Assembly: GCA_041688515.1 (NCBI GenBank)
Contig: JBDNHZ010000216.1
Coordinates: forward strand, 1-7,970
Length of the DNA: 7,970 bases
Direction: 5' to 3'
Origin: UBA6176 sp041688515
GTDB taxonomy: Bacteria > Verrucomicrobiota > Verrucomicrobiia > Limisphaerales > UBA9464
The notes under the pieces: generated by a model
Told to the model about the DNA's origin: nothing
Databases searched by the model: none
Seen by the model: the letters and a program-made list of their open reading frames with translations, nothing else
Program-made: the position numbers and the translations under genes
Shown here: positions 1 through 5,788 of the stretch, piece after piece
How the letters are laid out: every line of letters starts with the position of its first letter
How positions within the stretch are numbered: the stretch's first letter is position 1

Positions 1-1
1 A

Positions 2-466
2 ATCGAGGGGCGCGGCCTGGGGAAGGGGACCTTGAAATACAACGTTCCCGAGGTGCACACCGACTTCATCCTGCCGGCGGTGGGAGAAGAACTCGGATTG
101 ACCTTCACCCTCTCGATCGTCGCCGCCTACCTCGTCATCCTCGTGTGTGGCCTGACGGTGGCCATGCGCGCCTCCGACACCTTCGGGCTCCTGCTGGCGG
201 TCGGGATCACCCTGCTGATCTGTTCGCAGGCGATCATCAACATCGGCGTGGTCACGGCCGTCCTTCCCAACAAGGGCATGCCGCTTCCCTTTGTCAGCCG
301 CGGCGGTTCCAACATGGCGATCCTGATGACCCTCGTCGGGATGCTGGTGGCGGTCGCCCGGGATCCCGCACCGGCACGGGAAGTCCCTCAACCCCGTGGC
401 AAACCGCGCGGCCGCAGGGCCAATCATCCGCACCCGGGCGAACCCGAGCTCTCCGAGGCGTCATGA
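2..466 (+). CDS. ftsW: FtsW, septal peptidoglycan glycosyltransferase (SEDS family), 3' part only
   Basis: FtsW is the multi-pass membrane SEDS polymerase that joins lipid II into septal glycan, working with its partner class B PBP. The gene begins upstream of the window; 154 C-terminal codons are present. Seen directly: the GRGLGKG and PEVHTDFI stretch before a GEELG segment, which is the large extracellular loop whose Asp (codon 62-64) is implicated in catalysis in the SEDS family. Hydrophobic segments follow, then the late signature QAIINIGVVTAVLPNKGMPL and PFVSRGGSN. The usual Tyr of the SYGGS motif is Arg here. After the last membrane segment comes a basic, Pro-rich cytoplasmic tail of about 45 residues. 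A TTG at 32 is an internal codon and not the start, because homology continues upstream of it. RodA is a paralogous alternative, but the position next to murG favours FtsW. Confidence 0.93.
   Translation: MEGRGLGKGTLKYNVPEVHTDFILPAVGEELGLTFTLSIVAAYLVILVCGLTVAMRASDTFGLLLAVGITLLICSQAIINIGVVTAVLPNKGMPLPFVSRGGSNMAILMTLVGMLVAVARDPAPAREVPQPRGKPRGRRANHPHPGEPELSEAS
455..458 (+). promoter_or_regulatory. Probable ribosome binding site of murG
   Basis: GAGG lies 4 bases before the ATG at 463, inside the end of ftsW. The spacing is short but usable. It supports the ATG at 463 as the murG start, together with the ATGA overlap with the ftsW stop codon. Confidence 0.45.
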
Positions 467-1695
467 GCTTTCATCGACCCATCCACGTTGCCATCGCCTG
501 CGGGGGAACGGGCGGACACCTGTTTCCCGGCCTGGCCGTGGGTCGGGCGCTCCGACGTCGGGGAGCACGGGTGACCTTGTTGGTCTCGCCCAAGGAAGTC
601 GATCAACAGGCCGTCCGCGGAGTCTCCGACCTTCAGGTGGCCTCGCTGCCGGCGGTCGGGTTGCAGGGCGGGAACCACCTCGGGTTCGGCTGGGCCTTTT
701 GCCGCTCGTTCTTCGCGGCCCGCGCCCTCTTCGCCCGGGGCACCCCCGAGATCGTCCTGGCGATGGGCGGATTCACCAGCGCTCCGCCAATCCTGGCCGG
801 ACGCGCGTCCGGTGCCGCCACCGCCCTCCACGAATCCAACACGATTCCAGGGCGGGCGAATCGGATCCTCTCCCGCGTGGTCTCCACGGCTTTCGTTGGC
901 TTTGCCGAGGCGATTCCCCGGTTGTCCCACGTCCGCACCGAAGTCACCGGCACCCCCGTCCGAGAAACTTTTTTTGCACGGGATCCGGAGGCGGCCCGCC
1001 AGACGTTCGGACTGGCTGCCGATCGACCGGTCCTCGCCATCCTCGGTGGCAGTCAGGGTGCGGCCGGTCTGAATGAGGTGGTGAAGGCCGCCTTGCCCGC
1101 TCTGGCCCGACGTTGGCCCGGGCTGCAATTCATCCACCTGGCCGGGCCCCGGGATGTCGCCGCACTCCAGGGTGCCTATGCCAGTGCTGGGTTGCAGGCG
1201 GTGGTCCTCTCTTTCTCCGATCGGGTCGACGAGGTGCTCGCGGCTTCCACGGTGGCGATCGCGCGCTCGGGTGCTTCGACCCTGGCCGAGTTCGCCGCCA
1301 TGTCCGTTCCTTCGGTCCTCGTTCCTCTTCCGACCGCGGTCGAAGACCATCAGCGGCACAATGCCGAGGCTTTTGTCCGGGCGGGCGCGGCCCGCTGCCT
1401 GGCTCAACGGGATGCCCAGCCCCGGGTGCTGGTGGATCAGTTGGGGGATCTGCTCGAGGGCGGTCCCGCCCACGGATTGATGGCGGCCGCCGCCGGTCGG
1501 TTGCACCGGTCGGATGCCGCCGATCGGATCGCCGACCGGTTGCTCTCGCTGGCCTCGGGTCCGTTCGGGGTCCGGGCCGAGACCCCGACGCGGGCCCGCC
1601 GGGAGGAACCCCCGGTCCGCCGGGTGACGCTCCCGGTCTCCAGCGCCTTTGCCGCGAAACCGAGCACGCCCCGGGATCCCGTCCACACCCCATGA
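463..1695 (+). CDS. murG: MurG, UDP-GlcNAc:lipid I N-acetylglucosaminyltransferase
   Basis: MurG transfers GlcNAc to lipid I on the cytoplasmic face of the membrane and so makes lipid II. The protein is 410 residues with a GT-B fold. Seen: the first glycine loop CGGTGGHLFPG (13-23) with the conserved His19; the second loop GGFTSAPP (102-109); HESNTIPGRANR (123-134); the third loop GGSQGAAGLN (195-204), which opens the C-terminal domain; and the UDP-GlcNAc site with RSGASTLAE (268-276, Glu276 matching the ribose-binding Glu) and DHQRHNA (295-301). The ATG overlaps the ftsW stop as ATGA, and the frame open further upstream is ftsW read out of frame. E. coli MurG has 355 residues; the surplus is a Pro/Arg/Ser-rich tail from about residue 363 that resembles no domain I know. 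murB starts on its stop codon. Confidence 0.97.
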   Translation: MSFHRPIHVAIACGGTGGHLFPGLAVGRALRRRGARVTLLVSPKEVDQQAVRGVSDLQVASLPAVGLQGGNHLGFGWAFCRSFFAARALFARGTPEIVLAMGGFTSAPPILAGRASGAATALHESNTIPGRANRILSRVVSTAFVGFAEAIPRLSHVRTEVTGTPVRETFFARDPEAARQTFGLAADRPVLAILGGSQGAAGLNEVVKAALPALARRWPGLQFIHLAGPRDVAALQGAYASAGLQAVVLSFSDRVDEVLAASTVAIARSGASTLAEFAAMSVPSVLVPLPTAVEDHQRHNAEAFVRAGAARCLAQRDAQPRVLVDQLGDLLEGGPAHGLMAAAAGRLHRSDAADRIADRLLSLASGPFGVRAETPTRARREEPPVRRVTLPVSSAFAAKPSTPRDPVHTP

Positions 1696-2687
1696 CTTCC
1701 CTCAAACTCAGTGGAGTTGCCCTGCCGGCGGCGCAAGCGGGAGCCATCGATCTGGCCCTGCGGGTCTCCGATCTCCATGCCGATCTGCGCGAGGAACTCG
1801 CCAAGGACACCGTCCTGCGGCGCGACGAATCGCTCGCCCGTCGAACCACCCTGCGCGTCGGCGGGCCGGCGGAACTGTATGTCGAACCGGCTTCCGAGAC
1901 GGACCTGACGGCGACCCTCCAGTTCGCCCGTCTTCATGATGTGCCGGTGTTCTTCCTCGGGCGCGGATCCAACCTGCTGATTCGCGACGGCGGCATTCGA
2001 GGGCTGGTGATCTGCCTCGCGCATCCGCAGTTCAGTCGCATCGAGGTCGCCGGCGAATTCCTCACGGTCGGTGCGGGAGCGGCGCTCAAGTCAGTGGCAA
2101 ATGCGGCGCGGGACGCCGGACTGACCGGCCTCGAATTCCTTGAAGGGATTCCGGGAAGCGTCGGCGGAGCCCTCCGGATGAACGCCGGGGCCATGGGCGG
2201 CTGGATCTTCGATCGGGTATCGCTCCTGCGCTGCATGGATGGGCGCGGCGAAGTTCACGAGATCCCCGGTGCCGAGGCCGGCGCGCGCTATCGCGGCTGT
2301 CCGCTCCTGGTGCATCAAGTCGCCCTGGGCGCGGTCCTGCAAGGCGTGCCGGCCGCCCGGGAGGAAATCATGGAACGGATGACCGCCAGCAATCGGAAGC
2401 GCTGGTCCAGCCAACCCCGGCAGCCCAGCGCCGGGTGTACCTTCAAGAATCCCGCTCCGGATCTTCCGGCCGGTCGGCTCATCGATGAGTTGGGTCTCAA
2501 GAGCACGCGCGTGGGCGACGCCATGGTCTCCGATGTCCATGCGAATTTCTTCGTCAACCTGGGCGGCGCGACGGCCACCGACGTGCTCCGCCTGCTCGAA
2601 CTGGTCCGTCAGCGCGTGCGCGAGGCTCGCGGGATCGAACTGGAGCCCGAAGTGGAAATCGTCGGGGAAGATCTGAATCCAACGTGA
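1692..2687 (+). CDS. murB: MurB, UDP-N-acetylenolpyruvoylglucosamine reductase (type II)
   Basis: MurB is the cytoplasmic FAD enzyme that reduces UDP-GlcNAc-enolpyruvate to UDP-MurNAc with NADPH. It has 331 residues. Seen: TTLRVGGPAELYVEP (52-66) opening the FAD domain; LGRGSNLLIRDGGIRG (89-104) and EGIPGSVGGALRMNAGAMGG (151-170), the FAD-binding core; ARYRG (198-202), with Arg201 at the usual substrate-binding Arg; SAGCTFKNP (246-254); and PEVEIVGE (319-326) with the catalytic Glu320. The type I Tyr loop appears absent, which fits type II enzymes such as the S. aureus one. Position 249, normally the proton-donating Ser (GSxF), is Cys. About 25 residues precede the first recognisable family segment. 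The ATG at 1692 is coupled to the murG stop (ATGA), although no Shine-Dalgarno sequence is visible. The murC gene often found just upstream is not here. Confidence 0.96.
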   Translation: MTSLKLSGVALPAAQAGAIDLALRVSDLHADLREELAKDTVLRRDESLARRTTLRVGGPAELYVEPASETDLTATLQFARLHDVPVFFLGRGSNLLIRDGGIRGLVICLAHPQFSRIEVAGEFLTVGAGAALKSVANAARDAGLTGLEFLEGIPGSVGGALRMNAGAMGGWIFDRVSLLRCMDGRGEVHEIPGAEAGARYRGCPLLVHQVALGAVLQGVPAAREEIMERMTASNRKRWSSQPRQPSAGCTFKNPAPDLPAGRLIDELGLKSTRVGDAMVSDVHANFFVNLGGATATDVLRLLELVRQRVREARGIELEPEVEIVGEDLNPT

Positions 2688-3589
2688 GCAAACGAATCAT
2701 CATCACGGTCCTGCGGGGCGGACCTTCGGCGGAGCGCGAGGTGTCACTCCGTTCCGGCGCGGCCGTCGCGCGGGCGTTGGTCGCGATGGGGCACGAAGTT
2801 TACGAGCTGGATCCGCAGCCCGGCCGACTTCACCTGCCCGCCGGTACCGAAGTGGCGTTCCTCGCCCTGCACGGGACCTACGGCGAGGATGGTCAGGTGC
2901 AGGCCGAACTGGAGGCGCTCGGCGTCCCGTACACCGGTTGTGGCGTGGAGGCTTCCCGCATCAGTTTCGACAAGGTCCTCACCAAGCAACGATGTCGGGC
3001 GGCCGACGTTCCCACCGCCCGTTCCCACGTGTTTTTTCAGGCGGACGAACCGTTTCCCTCCGGCTGGCAGTTTCCGGTGGTGCTCAAGCCCGTCCGGCAG
3101 GGCAGCAGCGTGGGTCTCGAATTTGTGGATTCCATCGGCGCCTTTCCCGCGGCCCTGGCGGCGTCCTGCGCCCACGGTTCCGAGGTCCTCATGGAAGAGC
3201 GGATTGTCGGACGCGAAACCACGGTGGGGATCCTGGAAGGCCGGGCCCTGCCGGTGGTGGAAGTGCGGCCCCGCGAAGGTACCTACGACTACCGGAACAA
3301 GTACACGGCCGGAGCCACCGAATACTTTTGTCCGGCAGACTTCCCGTCGTCCGTGACGGCGGCGATCCAGTCCGCGGCCCTAGGAGCATTCCAGGCGGTG
3401 GGAGGACGGGACTATGCGCGGGTGGATGTGATGGTGCGCGGCGACGGCAGTCCGGTGGTGTTGGAGGTGAACACCCTTCCCGGAATGACCGAGACGAGCC
3501 TGCTGCCCAAGGCGGCCGCCGCGGATGGAATGGATTTCGGTCAACTTTGTGAGCGACTGGCCTTGCTGGCGCTCGAACACCGGAGCTGA
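2684..3589 (+). CDS. ddl: D-alanine--D-alanine ligase
   Basis: This cytoplasmic ATP-grasp enzyme joins two D-Ala to supply the dipeptide that MurF adds to the peptidoglycan stem. It has 301 residues (E. coli DdlB has 306). Seen: GGPSAEREVSLRSG (12-25) with the Glu that binds the first D-Ala; ALHGTYGEDGQVQ (61-73); the ATP-binding strand VVLKPVRQGSSVG (132-144), with the Ser150 equivalent at 141; the omega loop YDYRNKYTAGATEYFCP (201-217); DYARVDV (243-249); and the metal ligands Asp248, Glu261 and Asn263 in EVNTLPGMT. Numbering runs a constant 9 behind E. coli DdlB in the catalytic half. Lys206-Tyr207 match Lys215-Tyr216, and Tyr at the second position predicts D-Ala-D-Ala rather than the D-Ala-D-Lac activity associated with Phe. 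The start is GTG, overlapping the murB stop as GTGA; a GGGGA lies rather far upstream. Confidence 0.97.
   Translation: MSKRIIITVLRGGPSAEREVSLRSGAAVARALVAMGHEVYELDPQPGRLHLPAGTEVAFLALHGTYGEDGQVQAELEALGVPYTGCGVEASRISFDKVLTKQRCRAADVPTARSHVFFQADEPFPSGWQFPVVLKPVRQGSSVGLEFVDSIGAFPAALAASCAHGSEVLMEERIVGRETTVGILEGRALPVVEVRPREGTYDYRNKYTAGATEYFCPADFPSSVTAAIQSAALGAFQAVGGRDYARVDVMVRGDGSPVVLEVNTLPGMTETSLLPKAAAADGMDFGQLCERLALLALEHRS
3582..3585 (+). promoter_or_regulatory. Probable ribosome binding site of ftsQ
   Basis: GGAG lies 7 bases before the ATG at 3593, inside the last codons of ddl. It is the clearest Shine-Dalgarno-like site in the window, and it coincides with the one junction in the murG-ftsQ stretch where the genes do not overlap. 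Confidence 0.5.
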
Positions 3590-3592
3590 GCC

Positions 3593-4558
3593 ATGTTTGG
3601 AATCTTCAAGACCCATCGGAATCGGCGACAGGAACGGGGTTTCCGTCTCGACGTGAAGCTGCGGACCGAAGACGCCCAACGGGGGGCGCGCCGGACCTGG
3701 CTCCGCGGGTTGATCAAGTTGGGCCTGGTGGTCCTCGCGATCGGTACCGTCGCGGGCGTTGCCACCCTCGCACGTTACCATTGGTTGCATCGGGTGGAGG
3801 CGCTCGCCCTGCGGAAGTTGCCGGTCCAGACCGACGGCGTGCTTTCGGATGCGGAGATCATCTCCCAGGCCGGCCTCCGGCCCGGGCTCAACACCTTCGC
3901 CATCGACCTGCCGACGGTGCGGCTTCGTCTGTTGCGCCATCCCCGCATTGCTTCGGCCGAAGTTCATCGGGAATTGCCGGACACCATCCGCTTGCAGGTG
4001 CGCGAACGCTTCCCCGTTGCGCGGGTGAAGGCGGTCAGCCAGCCCGGATTTGAACTGGCCTATCTGCTGGATGAGACCGGCCACGTCATGATGCCGTTCA
4101 CGCGGGGTCAGGTCCCGGCCGATGCCATGGACGCCGAGGCATCGTTGCCGTTGCTCGTGGGCTGGCCGCAGGTGCCATTCGTTGTGGGCCGCGCCCTGGT
4201 TGAATCGCAGGTGATCGCGGGCCTCCGCTTTCTGGCCTCCTTTGAAAGCTCCACCATGGCCGGCCTCACCGACATCGTGAGTGTCGATGTAGGACGCCCC
4301 CAGGAGCTCGACGTTCAGACGGTGCTCGGAAGCCGGGTGACCTTCGGCGTCCGCGATGCCGATGCGGATTTCGATACCCAGTTGCTGCATTGGTTCGCGG
4401 TTCATCAGGATTCTTCCAGCCGCGGACGGATGATTGGCACGCTCGATCTTTCGGTGACCAATCACGCGCCCCTGCGTTGGTTGGATGCCGCGACGGCGCC
4501 CGTCGAAACCCCGCGTCCGGTGAAGCCGAAACGCAAACCCAGCCGCCGCCATGTTTGA
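3593..4558 (+). CDS. ftsQ: FtsQ/DivIB, bitopic cell division protein
   Basis: FtsQ is a single-pass inner-membrane protein that joins FtsB and FtsL and passes the division signal between cytoplasm and periplasm. It has 321 residues. Seen: a basic cytoplasmic N-terminus (1-38); one membrane segment at about 39-61 (LIKLGLVVLAIGTVAGVATL); and a POTRA-like domain at about 66-140. Within that domain, LSDAEIISQAGLRPGLNTF, then HPRIASAEVHRELPDTIRL and VRERFPVA follow the usual strand-helix pattern of the family. A beta domain at about 150-295 ends in GTLDLSVTNHAPLRW. The last 20 residues are Pro/Lys/Arg-rich. Primary sequence is weakly conserved in this family, so the call rests on topology, the POTRA pattern and the place between ddl and ftsA. 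Its last 8 bases overlap the start of ftsA. Confidence 0.92.
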   Translation: MFGIFKTHRNRRQERGFRLDVKLRTEDAQRGARRTWLRGLIKLGLVVLAIGTVAGVATLARYHWLHRVEALALRKLPVQTDGVLSDAEIISQAGLRPGLNTFAIDLPTVRLRLLRHPRIASAEVHRELPDTIRLQVRERFPVARVKAVSQPGFELAYLLDETGHVMMPFTRGQVPADAMDAEASLPLLVGWPQVPFVVGRALVESQVIAGLRFLASFESSTMAGLTDIVSVDVGRPQELDVQTVLGSRVTFGVRDADADFDTQLLHWFAVHQDSSSRGRMIGTLDLSVTNHAPLRWLDAATAPVETPRPVKPKRKPSRRHV

Positions 4559-5753
4559 CCCGGATTCCATCGTCGTCGGACTCGAGATCGGCACCAGCAA
4601 GGTGTGTGCGGCCGTCGGCGAAATCACCGCCAATGGCGGGTTCAAGGTTCTGGGATTGGGCCAGTGTCGTTCCCGCGGGGTCCGGAAAGGCGAGATCACC
4701 GACCCACAGAAATCGTCCGAGGACATCCGTCAGGCGATTGCCGACGCCGAACAGATGGCGGACGTGGAGATCCGTTCGGTGTTTCTGGGAGTGACCGGGG
4801 CCCACATCCGGGGCTTCAACAATCGCGGCATCCATCCGGTGGTCAGCTCCGATCGGGAGATCACCCAGGACGATGTCGACGACGCCATCCGCAACGCCAA
4901 GGCCGTCAATCTTCCCCACGACCACTCGGTCCTGCACACCATCCGGCAGGACTTCGTCGTCGATGACCACGATGGGGTCGAGAATCCGGTGGGCATGGTG
5001 GGGGCCCGCGTCGAGGCCCGGGTGCACGTGATCCATGGTCAGGGAAACCGTCTGCAAAACAGCATCCGCGCCGTGCAGGCCTTGCAGATCTCGGTCGAAC
5101 AGGTGGTGTTCAGCGGCTTCGCCTCGGCCCTGGCCGTCCTGGGAAAGGAAGACAAGGAGATGGGCGCGCTGGTCATCGACTTCGGCGCCGGCGCAACCGA
5201 GTACGCGCTCTACACCGATTCCCTCCTGCGTCACAGCGGAGTCATCGCCGTCGGGGGGGATCATGTGTCCAACGACCTGGCCATCGGACTCAAGATCCCG
5301 CTGGGCCGCGCGGAGCAACTCAAGATCGAGCACGGGGGCGCTTCGGTTGGCTCCGATCTGAAGGCCATCCTGGTGTCGCTTTCAAACGAGCCCGGCCTGC
5401 CGGATCGTCAGGTCAACCTGGAGCATCTGCGCCGGATTCAGTCTGCCCGACTCGAAGAAACCCTGGAGGTCATCGCCCGCGATGTCGGCCCGCTCCTCTC
5501 CCACGCGCGCGCCGGGGTCTTCCTCGGCGGCGGTGGTTCCCGCACGCCCGACCTCGTGCCGCTGGCCGAGCGGGTCTTCGGGCTCCACGCCCAGTTGGCC
5601 CGCGCCCGGGATGTCTCCGGATCGGTCGCGTCCCTCGATTATCCCGAGTTCGCCACCCCGATCGGACTCGCCCGATTCGGCGCTCTGCGCCTGCGCCAGC
5701 AACGCCCCGGTGGGGGCTGGCGCTCGACCTTTGGAAACTGGTTTCGCCGGTGA
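4551..5753 (+). CDS. ftsA: FtsA, actin-like membrane anchor of FtsZ
   Basis: FtsA is a peripheral membrane ATP-binding protein of the actin fold that binds the FtsZ C-terminal peptide and recruits later divisome proteins. It has 400 residues (E. coli has 420). Seen: the phosphate-1 motif GLEIGTSKV (10-18); the FtsA-specific 1C subdomain at about 78-165, including FLGVTGAHI and SDREITQDDVDDAI; the phosphate-2 region VIDFGAGATEYAL (208-220); and the adenosine-side glycine stretch FLGGGGSRTPDL (324-335). The last residues, GGGWRSTFGNWFRR, resemble the amphipathic membrane-targeting helix of the family. Phosphate 2 is usually DIGGGTTD, so the Ala within the glycines and the Asp-to-Glu change are unusual. 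The ATG overlaps the last 8 bases of ftsQ. No Shine-Dalgarno sequence is visible, which fits translation by coupling. Confidence 0.96.
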   Translation: MFDPDSIVVGLEIGTSKVCAAVGEITANGGFKVLGLGQCRSRGVRKGEITDPQKSSEDIRQAIADAEQMADVEIRSVFLGVTGAHIRGFNNRGIHPVVSSDREITQDDVDDAIRNAKAVNLPHDHSVLHTIRQDFVVDDHDGVENPVGMVGARVEARVHVIHGQGNRLQNSIRAVQALQISVEQVVFSGFASALAVLGKEDKEMGALVIDFGAGATEYALYTDSLLRHSGVIAVGGDHVSNDLAIGLKIPLGRAEQLKIEHGGASVGSDLKAILVSLSNEPGLPDRQVNLEHLRRIQSARLEETLEVIARDVGPLLSHARAGVFLGGGGSRTPDLVPLAERVFGLHAQLARARDVSGSVASLDYPEFATPIGLARFGALRLRQQRPGGGWRSTFGNWFRR

Positions 5754-5788
5754 GCCTGCAACGCCAATCCTGCAACTGACTCCCCCCC
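5754..5788 (+). other. ftsA-ftsZ spacer
   Basis: This 35-base gap is the only real intergenic space between the operon genes. It holds no recognisable Shine-Dalgarno or promoter; the 9 bases just before the ftsZ ATG are T, seven C and the C preceding T (CTCCCCCCC). FtsZ is normally made in excess of its neighbours, so ftsZ translation here would need a leaderless, unstructured or coupled mechanism, or an internal promoter within ftsA that I cannot see. Confidence 0.4.

Noticed and set aside
145..462. In-frame upstream extension of murG
   Set aside because: It is the ftsW sequence read in another frame, low-complexity Arg/Pro/His-rich. The ATG at 463 gives the normal MurG N-terminus.
969..975. 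Run of seven T in murG as a slippage or phase-variation site
   Set aside because: The frame is intact through it and encodes Phe-Phe. A single run of this length is weak evidence for programmed slippage.
424..1686. Long open frame on the minus strand opposite murG (about 420 codons)
   Set aside because: High GC content produces long antisense frames. The translation is Gly/Arg/Pro-rich with no recognisable motif, while the + strand gives a clear MurG.
1113..1691. In-frame upstream extension of murB
   Set aside because: It lies wholly inside murG in another frame and shows no MurB similarity. The ATGA-coupled start at 1692 is far better.
4266..5333. Long minus-strand open frame opposite ftsQ and ftsA (about 355 codons)
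   Set aside because: It is the complement of well-conserved FtsA motifs, has no family signature of its own, and spans the ftsQ-ftsA junction.
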